From positions 1 to 51,163 of the forward strand of contig JBPOHD010000055.1 in assembly GCA_052035955.1 (NCBI GenBank): DNA of 51,163 nt, written 5' to 3'. Source of the stretch: JAEUNJ01 sp052035955 (GTDB taxonomy: Bacteria; Pseudomonadota; Gammaproteobacteria; Burkholderiales; Rhodocyclaceae). This document shows positions 31,762 through 40,325 of this stretch, one piece after another. How positions within the stretch are numbered: the stretch's first letter is position 1; each line of letters opens with the position of its first letter. The notes beneath the pieces were generated by a model. That model was given only the letters and a program-made list of their open reading frames with translations, was not told the DNA's origin and ran no database searches. Made by a program: the position numbers and the translations under genes.

Positions 31762-33501
31762 CTAGCGGGAAATCCTCGGGGCCGTCAGTTGCGGCTCCTT
31801 CAGGCTTCCACCGAGCATCACCGGGGCACGCACGACCGTCGCCGACCCCTTCATCTCGACCGCCATCTGGCCACTGATCCGACCGCCCGCGTCGATGCTC
31901 ATTTCGCCGACGGCGGACAGCAGTCCGGAATTCAGCCTCAGGCGATCCAGCCTGAGGACGCCCGAGTCCAGGGTCGCATTGCAGGTCATCTGTTCGAACT
32001 TCGTGTAGCCGCCCCGGGTCGGGTGCTGACCCGTCGATCGCACGGCTTCCACGAGATCGAAGCGATGGACGGCCCCGCGGGTCAGGAGCAGGTCACCCTG
32101 AACCTTCATGCCATCGAGGAGCTTGTCGACGCCACCGCCCTGCGCCTCGACATGCACCGGGCCGTTGATTTCGCCCTCGAGCGTCAATTCGGATTTCATG
32201 GCCTGGGCCAGCCGACCGACCGACATCCGCTTCAGTTGAAGATCGGCGACCAGGGCCAGGCCGCTGCTCCAATCCATCGCACCCCGGCCCTCCACGATCC
32301 CGTCGTACATGCGCAGATCGGCACTGGCGATCCGGAATACCGCACCATCGACGGATCCCTTCGCGTCGAAATAATCGATGACCAGGTCACCTTTGGCGGG
32401 CAGCTTCCATCCGTTCCCCGAGATCGCCAACTCGAATCCCTCGGCCGCCGGAACGGCATCGACATGCAGGCTGCCTTCGGCGTCCTTCAGCACGACCTTC
32501 TTCAACCGTCCGCCGGCGAATTGAGCTTCGCCGCGGAGGGCGCCGCTCTCCGTGCCCCCCAGTTCGAGTACGAGGTTCTCGATCCTCGCCACCTGAAGGG
32601 CGGCCCCCCCGGCGTCGCCGGAAAACCATCGCGATGCCCGGGCCAGGCCCTTGGAATCCATCCGCAATCCGTCCAGTTGCACATCCCTGACCTCGATTCC
32701 GGCACCGAGCAGGGAGAGGGGATTCGGGATCACCCGCACGGCCTTCGCGGTCGTCTTCCCCTCGGCGCCGATGGCAAGCCTTTCCAGGGTCACGTTCGGA
32801 TAGGGGGTGAAGGAAAACCGGATTGCCCCGATGCGGACCGGCTCCTGCAGGGCCGCGCTGAGCCCCTGTTCGGCCCTTGGAAGGTACCGGGAGTAGGGAA
32901 AGAGGATTGCCAGCAACAGCGAGGCGACGATGAGGCCCACGATGGCGATCAGCGTCCAAAGGGTGCCGCTGATGAAGACCCGGTCTCCCCGCTTGACCCG
33001 GCGCAGATGGACCTCTTCGGATGGTTCCTCGTCGTAGGCACTGGCGAATTCCTGCTCCGCCCGCCGCTCGGCGCGGCGCTTCCGCAGGCCGCCGAATCCC
33101 GCCGACAAGCGGGACAGGAGGCTGGCCTGCTTTCGCCCGGGGGCGGCACCGTGCTCTGCGGCCGGAGTCTCGGAGGCATCGGAAAGGACGATCTCCTCCA
33201 CGACCGGCGTCTCTTCCGGGCCATCTAGGACGAAATCCAGGTCGGCGGCCGAGGCGGCCGGAGAAATGTCCCGCGCCGCTCGCGACTCGACGGTCTCGAC
33301 CAGCCCCATCCGCTCCAGTTCCCGCAGCGCCGGAACCACCATCGACGCGTCGGCAATCTTTGTCTTCAGGGCTTCGACATCGGAGTGCCCGTCGACGATG
33401 ATCAGCACCATGCGCAGGTTGCGCTGGACCAGGCGCGTCCGCTGCTGCATGGCCGCCTCGCCTTGGGCCGTCTTGCAATAGATGCTGGTCGGATCCATCG
33501 T
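31762..33501 (-). CDS. AsmA-like membrane protein with cytoplasmic N-terminal domain
   Basis: A 579-residue protein. Residues 1 to about 85 are a soluble helical domain (MDPTSIYCKTAQGEAAMQQR then VLIIVDGHSDVEALK). It is followed by a charged linker with RKRRAERRAEQEFASAYDEE, one membrane helix (about 195-218, LWTLIAIVGLIVASLLLAIL) and a large periplasmic part with AsmA/DUF748-like features: VRIGAIRFSFTPYPNVTLER, VRDVQLDGLRM and repeated beta-rich segments ending in SGQMAVEMKGSATVV. AsmA-like proteins work in outer-membrane lipid homeostasis. The extra cytoplasmic domain resembles one seen in other betaproteobacterial proteins with VEALKTKI. Start at ATG 33501 with a weak GGGAAAAG site. Confidence 0.75.
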   Translation of the reverse strand, partial: TMDPTSIYCKTAQGEAAMQQRTRLVQRNLRMVLIIVDGHSDVEALKTKIADASMVVPALRELERMGLVETVESRAARDISPAASAADLDFVLDGPEETPVVEEIVLSDASETPAAEHGAAPGRKQASLLSRLSAGFGGLRKRRAERRAEQEFASAYDEEPSEEVHLRRVKRGDRVFISGTLWTLIAIVGLIVASLLLAILFPYSRYLPRAEQGLSAALQEPVRIGAIRFSFTPYPNVTLERLAIGAEGKTTAKAVRVIPNPLSLLGAGIEVRDVQLDGLRMDSKGLARASRWFSGDAGGAALQVARIENLVLELGGTESGALRGEAQFAGGRLKKVVLKDAEGSLHVDAVPAAEGFELAISGNGWKLPAKGDLVIDYFDAKGSVDGAVFRIASADLRMYDGIVEGRGAMDWSSGLALVADLQLKRMSVGRLAQAMKSELTLEGEINGPVHVEAQGGGVDKLLDGMKVQGDLLLTRGAVHRFDLVEAVRSTGQHPTRGGYTKFEQMTCNATLDSGVLRLDRLRLNSGLLSAVGEMSIDAGGRISGQMAVEMKGSATVVRAPVMLGGSLKEPQLTAPRISR

Positions 33502-33546
33502 TCTTTTCCCTGTCGCGGGGCCCATCTGCGGGCGCCCGCAATTTCC

Positions 33547-33575
33547 TTGACGCCTCACCCCAAAGCCATTAAGAT
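33547..33575 (+). promoter_or_regulatory. Sigma-70 promoter of tRNA-Asn
   Basis: TTGACG (33547-33552) and TAAGAT (33570-33575) are 17 bases apart. The predicted start is at about 33582, a few bases before the mature tRNA, with a GC-rich discriminator (GCGCGCC) typical of stringently controlled stable RNA genes. Confidence 0.8.
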
Positions 33576-33590
33576 GCGCGCCTCGTTCGA

Positions 33591-33666
33591 TCCCCGATAG
33601 CTCAGTCGGTAGAGCGCCGGACTGTTAATCCGTAGGTCCCTGGTTCGAGCCCAGGTCGGGGAGCCA
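33591..33666 (+). tRNA. tRNA-Asn (anticodon GTT)
   Basis: A 76-base cloverleaf. The acceptor stem TCCCCGA pairs with TCGGGGA, the D-arm is AGCTCAGTCGGTAGAGC, and the anticodon stem-loop CGGACTGTTAATCCG has GTT. The T-arm is CTGGTTCGAGCCCAG, discriminator G follows, and the CCA end is encoded. It has its own promoter and terminator. Confidence 0.97.
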
Positions 33667-33672
33667 GTATTC

Positions 33673-33707
33673 GAAGGGGCGATTCCATTGGAATCGCCCC
33701 TTCTTTC
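33673..33707 (+). terminator. Rho-independent terminator after tRNA-Asn
   Basis: GAAGGGGCGATTCC-ATT-GGAATCGCCCCTTC (33673-33703) is a perfect 14-bp stem followed by TTTCGTT, starting 7 bases after the tRNA end. Confidence 0.92.
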
Positions 33708-33881
33708 GTTCACGCTGCCGAATGCCGTATGGCGGGCTCCGGCACCTGCCCGAGCATCATACCAACCTTGGCCCCCTGCCGCACCGGCCCTGAAAAGTCG
33801 CCGACCGGGGTCTTCCTGCCACATCCGCCCGCCTGGTGTAAGTTCCGCTTCCTCGACCAGCATCCAAAGCCCTCCCGCGCC

Positions 33882-34517
33882 ATGCCAACCGGAAATCCCT
33901 CACCGTCGCTGCCGCTCGGCGTTGCCGCCGTGGTTTCCGCGGCCCTGGCCGCCTCCGGCGTTTCGCCCTACGATCGGCCGACCTGGCTCATGGAGGTGTT
34001 TCCCGTCCTGATCGCCGCCCCCCTGCTGGCGATGACCTGGCGCCGATACCCGCTGACCGACCTGCTGTACCTGCTGATCGGGCTCCACGCCCTGGTGCTG
34101 ATCCTGGGCGGCGCCTACACCTACGCCCGGGTTCCCCTGGGATTCTGGTTGCAGGACCTGTTCCACTTCGATCGCAACCCCTACGATCGGATCGGCCATT
34201 TCTTCCAGGGTTTCGTGCCCGCCCTCGCGGCCCGGGAGATCCTGTTGCGGGGTGCCCATGTCCGGGGCCGGCGCATGGCGGCCTTCCTCAGCGTCTGCGT
34301 GGCGTTGGCGGTCAGCGCGTGCTACGAGTTCGTCGAGTGGTGGGCCGCCCTGCTCCTCGGCCAGGGCGCCGAGGAATTCCTCGGTACCCAGGGAGACCCC
34401 TGGGACACCCAATGGGACATGTTCATGGCCGCGGTCGGCGCCGCATCCGCGATGCTCTTGCTCGGTCGCCTGCACGACCGCGCCATGGCGGCCCTGCCGC
34501 CGCCCCGCAACACCTAG
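33882..34517 (+). CDS. DUF2238 (YjdF-like) inner-membrane protein
   Basis: A 211-residue protein with six hydrophobic segments and the DUF2238 family block YTYARVPLGFWLQDLFHFDR NPYDRIGHFFQG, including its conserved His and Asp residues. ACYEFVEWWAALL and GTQGDPWDTQWDM follow, with the acidic residues typical of the family. It may be a metal- or lipid-related membrane enzyme; the function is unknown. I choose the ATG at 33882 (MPTGNPSPS), as the longer frame back to 33729 reads through a non-coding leader. Its stop overlaps the convergent CDF gene by 4 bases. Confidence 0.82.
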   Translation: MPTGNPSPSLPLGVAAVVSAALAASGVSPYDRPTWLMEVFPVLIAAPLLAMTWRRYPLTDLLYLLIGLHALVLILGGAYTYARVPLGFWLQDLFHFDRNPYDRIGHFFQGFVPALAAREILLRGAHVRGRRMAAFLSVCVALAVSACYEFVEWWAALLLGQGAEEFLGTQGDPWDTQWDMFMAAVGAASAMLLLGRLHDRAMAALPPPRNT

Positions 34518-35425
34518 ACGGGACTGTCCGGCTCGAAGAACACCCAGCGGGCGGCCGGGAAACGCTCCTGGATGCGAGCCTCGACGGCATTGATGCGGCG
34601 GACCAGTTCGGTGCCCGATATGGCATCCGTGTCCCGCATCTTCGCCTGGACGGCGATCACCACCTTCTCGCCCCAGGCGAGCGTGATGACCTTCATCACG
34701 GACTCGATCTCGACCTGGGCCGCCAGGAAGTCGCCGATCTCCTGCCGCATTTCCGGGGCGACCGACTCGCCTACGATCAGGCTCTTCACCTCGACCATCA
34801 CCGCGACCGCTATCACCATGAGCACGAGGCCGACGCCGAGGGTCCCGATCGCATCCCACATCGGATTTCCGGTCACGACGGTGGTGGCCACGGCGGCAAA
34901 TGCCAGGGCCAGCCCTGCCAAGGCCGCGATGTCCTCGCCGGCAACCACCATCAGTTCGGACTGGCGTGTCTCCCTGAACCAACGAAGGAAGGGCTTGCCT
35001 CCCGACTCCTTTCGAATCTCGCGCATGGCACCCCAAAGGGAGAAGGCCTCCAGGCCGACGGCGACGCCGAGGACGATCATGGCGACCAGGCCGTTCTCCA
35101 GCGGCTGCGGGTGCAGCAGCCGCTCGACGCCCTCGTAGACCGAGAACGCCCCGCCCATGAAGAACAGCAGCAGCGCCACCACCATGGCCCAGAAATAGGG
35201 CGCCCGGTAGTGGCCGAGGGGATGGTCCTCGCTTTCCGGTCGACGCGCCTGACGCATTCCCAGGAGAAGCAGCATCTGGTTGGCGCAATCGGCCGTCGAG
35301 TGGATGGCCTCCGCCAGCATGGAACCGGAACCCGTCCAGGCCGCCGCGCCGAATTTCGCGGCGGCGATGCCCGTATTGGCACCCAAGGCGTAGAAGATCG
35401 CCTTCGTCGATCCTTCGTGGGACAT
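34514..35425 (-). CDS. Cation diffusion facilitator (CDF) family transporter
   Basis: A 303-residue metal efflux protein. The Zn-site residues lie in GSMLAEAIHSTADCANQML (helix 2 HxxxD) and VVAGEDIAALAGLALAF (helix 5 DxxxA variant). The middle loop SEDHPLGHY is the classical CDF HP-LGH motif. A C-terminal cytoplasmic domain of ferredoxin-like fold runs from about 205 (VMVEVKSLIVGESV). It exports Zn2+, Co2+, Mn2+ or Fe2+ in exchange for protons; the metal is not assignable. It starts at ATG 35425, sharing one base with the stop of the upstream UDG gene, and closes a four-gene operon. Confidence 0.93.
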   Translation of the reverse strand: MSHEGSTKAIFYALGANTGIAAAKFGAAAWTGSGSMLAEAIHSTADCANQMLLLLGMRQARRPESEDHPLGHYRAPYFWAMVVALLLFFMGGAFSVYEGVERLLHPQPLENGLVAMIVLGVAVGLEAFSLWGAMREIRKESGGKPFLRWFRETRQSELMVVAGEDIAALAGLALAFAAVATTVVTGNPMWDAIGTLGVGLVLMVIAVAVMVEVKSLIVGESVAPEMRQEIGDFLAAQVEIESVMKVITLAWGEKVVIAVQAKMRDTDAISGTELVRRINAVEARIQERFPAARWVFFEPDSPV

Positions 35426-36216
35426 CAGGACTCCTTGAGGCCGCCCATGACCTTGCGCATGTATAAGAGGTCTTCCCAGGCCTTTGCCTTGTCCGGCAGG
35501 TTGCGGAGCAGGTAAGCGGGATGGTAGGTGACGACGACGGGGATTCCGCCGTGATCGAACAAGCGGCCCCGGGAGGCGCCGATCTTGACATCGGCATCGA
35601 GCAGCGTCTGGGCGGCCGGACGGCCCAGGGCGACGATGAGGCGCGGGCGGATCAAGGCGATCTGGCGCGCAAGATATGGCCGGCACGCCGCCGTCTCCTC
35701 CGCCTCCGGGGTCCGGTTGTTGGGCGGGCGGCACTTGACGGCATTGGCGATGTAAACGTCCCGGCCTCGTCGCAGACCGATGGCGGACAACATCGCATCG
35801 AGGAGCTTGCCGGCCTGGCCGACGAAGGGTTCGCCCCGCTCGTCCTCCTCCGCGCCGGGTCCTTCGCCAACGAACAACCAGTCGGCCTGACGATCCCCCA
35901 CTCCGAGCACCGCCTGCTTGCGCGTTTGGCAGAGCGCGCAGGCGCGGCATTCCGCCACCGCTGCCGCAAGCCCGTCCCAGTCCATCCCGGCGATTGCTGC
36001 CGGACGATCGCCCGATTCCATGGCCGGCAGGCGGACCGACGAGCCATCGGCCGACCGTGCGGCCGGTGATTCCGGACCGCACCCGATTTCCGCCGAGTCG
36101 TCGTTGCCCGTCTGCCCCGGAGCCGTATCCATGCCGGACTCCACCGCCGGCACCCGGAGCCGCCAAAGGGGTGCCAGGCCCAGTTCCCGAAGGATCGCAG
36201 GGCGCCGTGCCGTCAT
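35425..36216 (-). CDS. Uracil-DNA glycosylase, family 4 ([4Fe-4S] type)
   Basis: A 263-residue DNA repair enzyme. Four Cys ligate the iron-sulfur cluster: CRACALC (first pair), NAVKCRPPN and ETAACRPYL. The catalytic motif is GEGPGAEEDERGEPFVGQAG and the second conserved motif is TYHPAYLLR. The N-terminal extension of about 80 residues before the core is variable and Ser/Pro-rich. It starts at ATG 36216, 1 base after the rimI stop. It removes uracil from DNA. The downstream CDF gene overlaps it by one base. Confidence 0.93.
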   Translation of the reverse strand: MTARRPAILRELGLAPLWRLRVPAVESGMDTAPGQTGNDDSAEIGCGPESPAARSADGSSVRLPAMESGDRPAAIAGMDWDGLAAAVAECRACALCQTRKQAVLGVGDRQADWLFVGEGPGAEEDERGEPFVGQAGKLLDAMLSAIGLRRGRDVYIANAVKCRPPNNRTPEAEETAACRPYLARQIALIRPRLIVALGRPAAQTLLDADVKIGASRGRLFDHGGIPVVVTYHPAYLLRNLPDKAKAWEDLLYMRKVMGGLKES

Positions 36217-36217
36217 G

Positions 36218-36679
36218 TCAGATGTCCCGCGCCAACACGATCGCATTCTCCCGCCCCTCCCGGGCCGGATAGTAGCCGCGCCTTTCGCCGATCGGCGAAA
36301 AACCGTGGCGGGCATAGAGGGCACGACCGGGGACATTGGAGGGACGCACCTCCAGCAACATCCTGTGCGCCCCGTGACGGCGCGCCACGGAGAAAAGGTG
36401 GCGCATGATCTCCGAGCCGCGACCATGGCGCTGAAGTCTCGGCAGAACGCTGATGTTGAGCAGATGCGCCTCGTCGATCACCAGCATCATGATGGCATAA
36501 CCGGTCATGGCGCCCTTCTCGCTCGCCACCCAGGACGAGTAGCCGGCGGCCAGTGAATCGGCAAAGTTGCCGAAGGTCCAGGGAAATTCGTAGATCGACG
36601 CCTCCTCCCGCGCAATTCGTTCCAGGTCGGCGAAGACCATGGGTTCGAAGGCCAGGGACGGCAAGAGGACGGCACTCAT
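36218..36679 (-). CDS. rimI: Ribosomal protein S18-alanine N-acetyltransferase-like GNAT
   Basis: A 153-residue GNAT-family acetyltransferase. The acetyl-CoA motif is PRLQRHGRGSEIMRHLF near 80, preceded by IDEAHLLNISVLP and followed by LEVRPSNVPGRALYARHGFS, a block highly typical of RimI. The usual C-terminal YYPAREGRENAIVLARD is also present. The start ATG 36679 overlaps the tsaB stop (ATGA), as in many genomes where rimI follows tsaB. In this position it acetylates the N-terminus of ribosomal protein S18. Confidence 0.94.
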   Translation of the reverse strand: MSAVLLPSLAFEPMVFADLERIAREEASIYEFPWTFGNFADSLAAGYSSWVASEKGAMTGYAIMMLVIDEAHLLNISVLPRLQRHGRGSEIMRHLFSVARRHGAHRMLLEVRPSNVPGRALYARHGFSPIGERRGYYPAREGRENAIVLARDI

Positions 36680-37380
36680 CGCACCCCCCCCCGGGCGATC
36701 CGCTCGGCGGTGGTCAGCGCCACCTTGTCCCGCACGTAGAGAGGCGCCGCGGCCGCAGCCTGCAGGACCTCCCCCGCCACGACGCGGGACAGGGCAAGGC
36801 GCGCCACGGCGGCCGCACTCGGCAGTACTCCGGGCAGGATCCTGGCGATGCCCTCGGCCAATCGGTCGGCAAGGGCCTTCGGCCAGGCGGAAAAACCGTC
36901 CCCGCAACCTACCCACCCGTCGCCCGGCGGCAAGGGAACCGCGCCCGGCGACGATACGGCGGCGGCCATCACCGCGACAGGCGCCCCCTGCCGGAACTCG
37001 AAGGCAGCGCTGTAAACCTCGTCCATGCGGGCATCCAGGCATGCGAAAACCCGGTCCCCGGCGCCCGCGTCGCGGGCCGCCAGGGCAAGGGCATCCAGGC
37101 TGCCGACCGGGACGACCGGAATGTCGAGCCCCCAGGCCAGACCCTGGGCAATGCCGCAGGCAAGACGCAATCCCGTGAAACCGCCCGGGCCGGCGCCAAA
37201 CGCCACGACATCCAGGCGGCCCGGCGACAAATCCTGTTCGGCCAGAAGTTGGGCGATCCACGGCAGGACGCGTTCCGATCCGCCGTTGGGATGGTCTTCC
37301 GATTTCTCGACGATGCCGCGGTCGGTCAGCAGGGCCACCGAAAGGCGACGCGTGGCGGTTTCCAGGGCGAGGAGGTTCAC
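36676..37380 (-). CDS. tsaB: tRNA threonylcarbamoyladenosine biosynthesis protein TsaB
   Basis: A 234-residue ASKHA-fold protein (MNLLALETATRRLSVALLTD), with the conserved FGAGPGGFTGLRLACGIAQG segment near 60-80 and the PVGSLDALAL block. It is the scaffold partner of TsaD in making the t6A modification of ANN-decoding tRNAs. Length is normal. It begins the tsaB-rimI-udg-CDF operon, whose genes overlap or nearly touch. Confidence 0.94.
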   Translation of the reverse strand: MNLLALETATRRLSVALLTDRGIVEKSEDHPNGGSERVLPWIAQLLAEQDLSPGRLDVVAFGAGPGGFTGLRLACGIAQGLAWGLDIPVVPVGSLDALALAARDAGAGDRVFACLDARMDEVYSAAFEFRQGAPVAVMAAAVSSPGAVPLPPGDGWVGCGDGFSAWPKALADRLAEGIARILPGVLPSAAAVARLALSRVVAGEVLQAAAAAPLYVRDKVALTTAERIARGGVR

Positions 37381-37434
37381 GGAGCGGATTTTACCCGACC
37401 CCCACAGCGGCCCGTCCCGACTTCGCGCCCCCGG

Positions 37435-37731
37435 TCAGAAGCGGCGGAACTCCTGGTCCGGCCGCGGCCGATGGGGGTACAGGTCGCGCCGCGCGTCCTG
37501 GATGTCGCGACGCAGTTGCCGGCGTTCCTCCGGACTCATGCGCCCACCCGGCCCTGCGTCCCCGGACTCCTCGCGCCCGAATCCCGGTTGCGGCACCGCC
37601 GGAGCCGGTGCCAGTCGTTGTTCGTCCTGCAAATGGCGGCGCCTGGGGTCCTGACGATCCGCCTGGGCCGCCACCGGCCAGGCCGCGATGGCGGCCAGCA
37701 CGGCCAGAACGGCGCGTCGAAGCGCATCCAT
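37435..37731 (-). CDS. Small periplasmic protein with a CpxP/Spy-like MSPEERRQLRRDI motif
   Basis: A 98-residue protein with a signal peptide (MDALRRAVLAVLAAIAAWPV...AQA), a Pro/Arg-rich middle and the helical motif MSPEERRQLRRDIQDARRDLYP near residues 65-86. That motif is like the LTxxQ-type segment of periplasmic stress adaptors (CpxP, Spy) and recurs in small proteins near OmpR-EnvZ in betaproteobacteria. ATG 37731 has AAGGAG four bases before it. It lies on the opposite strand to ompR, downstream of a second small secreted protein. A periplasmic signalling role is inference. Confidence 0.65.
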   Translation of the reverse strand: MDALRRAVLAVLAAIAAWPVAAQADRQDPRRRHLQDEQRLAPAPAVPQPGFGREESGDAGPGGRMSPEERRQLRRDIQDARRDLYPHRPRPDQEFRRF

Positions 37732-37776
37732 CGATCTCCTTCTAGTCATGGCTGTCTGCCCTCATTTCCTGCCGCC

Positions 37777-38086
37777 TCACCGCTTCTTCCCCGCCTTCCC
37801 GTCCGCCGGAACCTTGAGCGGGGTCCACGCGGAGCCCGCGGTCCCAGGTCCGGGACGATGCACCTTGGCGCCCGGCCGGGATGGCTGCCGACGCACCCGT
37901 CGCCGCTCCGCCGACACTTGCTCGGCCCTCCTCCGCCAGGACCTGTCCGGACCGGACGCCCTGCACCAGGCGCAGGTGCAGATTGTAGTATTGACGATGC
38001 GCTCCATCGTCGGGGACGCTCGCGCCCGCCGCCGAAATGCAGGCAAGGCTCGCCAGCGTCGCAAGGAAGGGTTTCCGCAGATTCAT
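37777..38086 (-). pseudogene. Small secreted protein, frame broken near 37926-37928
   Basis: From ATG 38086 (GAGGT site) the translation starts with a signal peptide, MNLRKPFLATLASLACISAA, and continues with third-position-GC-rich codons to about QVLAEEG. Codon bias then collapses in that frame, and it rises in the next frame, which reads AEQVSAERRRVRRQPSRPG to WTPLKVPADGKAGKKR and stops at 37777. Removing one base from the CCC run at 37926-37928 (plus strand) joins them into one protein. So there is probably a one-base insertion or a sequencing error. The unbroken frame instead reads 38086 to 37742. It is divergent from ompR. Confidence 0.5.
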
Positions 38087-38151
38087 CGTCGATGTACCTC
38101 GCACGGTCCGGCCCGACGATCGTCGGAACCATGGCCATCATCGTGTCGCCA

Positions 38152-38199
38152 TGTAAGCGATGTTCGAGACCGGCCCGGCGAAGTGTAAGAAGCTGTAAG
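38152..38199. promoter_or_regulatory. OmpR-type direct repeats TGTAAG
   Basis: TGTAAG occurs at 38152-38157, 38184-38189 and 38194-38199. The last two are spaced 10 bases, the pitch used by OmpR-class regulators bound head to tail. They lie 44 to 91 bases before the ompR start and upstream of the divergent small secreted proteins, so they may serve both. A separate perfect palindrome CCGACGATCGTCGG is at 38113-38126. Confidence 0.5.
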
Positions 38200-38242
38200 G
38201 GCCCGATGGCGTCCGGCGCCGGTTCCCGCTAGCATTCGCGCC

Positions 38243-38968
38243 ATGAGCGAAAACCGACGCAGGATACTCGTCGTCGACGACGACCTAAAACTCAGGCAAC
38301 TGCTGGAGCGCTACCTGATCCAGCAGGGATTCTCCGTCAAGGCGGTGGACGGGGCACCCGCCATGGACAAGGCCATGGCGAGGGAGTTGTACGACCTCGT
38401 CGTGCTCGACCTGATGATGCCGGGCGAGGACGGCCTGGCCGTCTGCCGCCGGCTGCGAGGAGCCGGCAACGAGGTCGCCATCATCATGCTCACCGCCAAG
38501 GGGGACGAGGTGGACCGGATCATCGGCCTCGAGATGGGCGCCGACGACTACCTGCCCAAGCCCTTCAATCCGCGGGAACTGGTGGCCCGCATCCAGGCCG
38601 TATTGCGGCGCAAGGCCACCCCGCCGCCGCCCGGCGCGCCGTCCATGGCCGAGGAGGTGATCGAGTTCGGCGCCGTGAGCCTGAACCTCGCGACCCGCCA
38701 ACTCGCGCGCAACGGCGAGTCGGTCCAGTTGACGACGGGCGAGTTCGCGGTTCTCCAGGTGCTCGTATCCCATCCCCGCCAGCCCATGAGCCGCGACAAG
38801 CTCATGGAGCTCGCCCGTGGCCGGGAGTACGAGGTCTTCGACCGCGCCATCGACGTCCAGATTTCCCGCCTGCGCAAGCTGGTCGAGGACGACCCCTCCA
38901 AGCCCCGCTACATCCAGACGGTCTGGGGATTCGGCTACGTCTTCGTCCCCGACGGGCAGAAGAACTGA
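38243..38968 (+). CDS. ompR: Osmolarity/envelope response regulator OmpR
   Basis: A 241-residue response regulator. The receiver domain (about 7-120) has the acidic pair DDD near 14-16, the phosphorylated Asp in VVLDLMMPGEDGLAVCRRL and the switch Lys in DDYLPKPFNPREL. The C-terminal winged helix ends with IDVQISRLRKLVEDD and RYIQTVWGFGYVFVPDG. Near-identity to the E. coli OmpR motifs (PGEDGL, YVFVPDG) supports the symbol. It controls outer-membrane and envelope genes and is followed 46 bases later by envZ. Confidence 0.95.
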   Translation: MSENRRRILVVDDDLKLRQLLERYLIQQGFSVKAVDGAPAMDKAMARELYDLVVLDLMMPGEDGLAVCRRLRGAGNEVAIIMLTAKGDEVDRIIGLEMGADDYLPKPFNPRELVARIQAVLRRKATPPPPGAPSMAEEVIEFGAVSLNLATRQLARNGESVQLTTGEFAVLQVLVSHPRQPMSRDKLMELARGREYEVFDRAIDVQISRLRKLVEDDPSKPRYIQTVWGFGYVFVPDGQKN

Positions 38969-39014
38969 GCGGATCGCGTTTTCCGCCGGGAAACCACGAA
39001 GCCACCCGCCGCCC

Positions 39015-40325
39015 ATGAGGCTCCTGCCGCGGACCCTGCTGGTTCGCACCTTCCTCCTGCTGGCGGCGTTGATGCTGCTGTCCGTCCTGGCCTGGTTCGC
39101 GGTCTTCAGCCTCTACGAACGGGAGCCGCGCGCCCGGCAACTGGCGCAGACCCTCGTCAGCGTGGCCAACCTCACCCGGGCCGCCCTGGTCTCGGCCCGC
39201 CCCGACGCCCGCCACGGCCTGCTCGCCGAGCTTTCCGACCGGGAGGGAATCCACATCTATCCGGCCGAGCCGAACGACAGCGTCGCCCCCCTTCCCGACA
39301 ATCCCTTCCTGCAGAAGGTCTTGTCGATCATCCGCCAGGAACTTGGCGAGACGACGCGCATGAGCCTGGAAATGGATGGCGAGCGGGCCCTGTTCGTCAG
39401 TTTCCGTCTCGACGACTCCGACGAAGGGGAATTCTGGCTGGTGCTGCCCAGCGAACGCCTGAATCGCGCCTTCCCCCTGGAATGGCTGGGATGGGGCTCC
39501 GCCGCCCTCCTCCTGTCCCTGGTCGGCGCCTGGCTCATCGTCGCCCGGGTCGCCCGGCCGCTGAAGCTGCTGGCCCATGCCGCCCGCATCACCGGGCAGG
39601 GGGGCCAGCCGCCGCCCGTGCCTGAGACGGGTCCTGTCGAGATCGAGACGCTTGCCCGCAGCTTCAACCAGATGACCCGCGACCTCGCGCGACTCGACCA
39701 GGACCGGGCGCTGATCCTGGCCGGCGTCTCCCACGACCTGCGCACCCCCCTGACCCGCCTGCGCATGGGCATCGAGATGGCCGCCATCGACGAGGAGGGC
39801 CGCCAGGCGATGGTGGTCGACGTGGAGGAAATGGACCGCACCATAGGCCAATTCCTCGTCTTTGCCCGCGGACGGGGAGAGGAGCCGACCTCGCCCACGG
39901 ACCTCCCCGCGCTGCTCGCCGAGATGGCGGAGTCCTACCGTCGACGGGGCTTGACCGTCGAAACGGAACTGCCCCCCCTCCCGCCGGCGGATCTCCCCGC
40001 CGATGGCCTGCGCCGTTGCGTCGGCAACCTGGTCGAGAACGCCGTCCGCCATGGGGGCGGCGGCGCCTTGCGGCTGTCCTTGCGCCTGGATCCGGGAAAC
40101 ATCGTGATCGAGGTGGCCGACCGCGGGCCCGGCATTCCCGTCCACGAGGCGGAGCGCCTGAAATTGCCCTTCACGAGGCTCGAGTCGGCCCGCAGCAACA
40201 CCGGCGGCTCGGGCCTCGGGCTGGCCATCGTGGACCGCTGGACCCGGGGCCGCGGCGGCCGACTGGAGCTGCTGCCCCGGGAGGGCGGCGGATTGCTGGC
40301 CCGTATTACAATCCCTGCCCCATGA
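39015..40325 (+). CDS. envZ: Sensor histidine kinase EnvZ
   Basis: A 436-residue inner-membrane kinase. Two membrane helices (about 8-31 and 155-180) flank a periplasmic sensor of about 125 residues. A HAMP domain (VARPLKLLAHAARI) follows, then the dimerisation-phosphotransfer helix with LAGVSHDLRTPLTRLRMGIE, and the ATPase domain with NLVENAVRHGG, DRGPGIPVHEAERLKLPF and GGSGLGLAIVDRW. It phosphorylates OmpR. An open in-frame extension upstream (from 38817) overlaps ompR and is not coding. Its stop overlaps the start of the hemoglobin gene (ATGA). Confidence 0.94.
   Translation: MRLLPRTLLVRTFLLLAALMLLSVLAWFAVFSLYEREPRARQLAQTLVSVANLTRAALVSARPDARHGLLAELSDREGIHIYPAEPNDSVAPLPDNPFLQKVLSIIRQELGETTRMSLEMDGERALFVSFRLDDSDEGEFWLVLPSERLNRAFPLEWLGWGSAALLLSLVGAWLIVARVARPLKLLAHAARITGQGGQPPPVPETGPVEIETLARSFNQMTRDLARLDQDRALILAGVSHDLRTPLTRLRMGIEMAAIDEEGRQAMVVDVEEMDRTIGQFLVFARGRGEEPTSPTDLPALLAEMAESYRRRGLTVETELPPLPPADLPADGLRRCVGNLVENAVRHGGGGALRLSLRLDPGNIVIEVADRGPGIPVHEAERLKLPFTRLESARSNTGGSGLGLAIVDRWTRGRGGRLELLPREGGGLLARITIPAP

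Noticed and set aside
33591..33710. tRNA-Asn as an integration site for a mobile element
   Set aside because: No second copy of the tRNA 3' end and no integrase gene are found on either side within the window.
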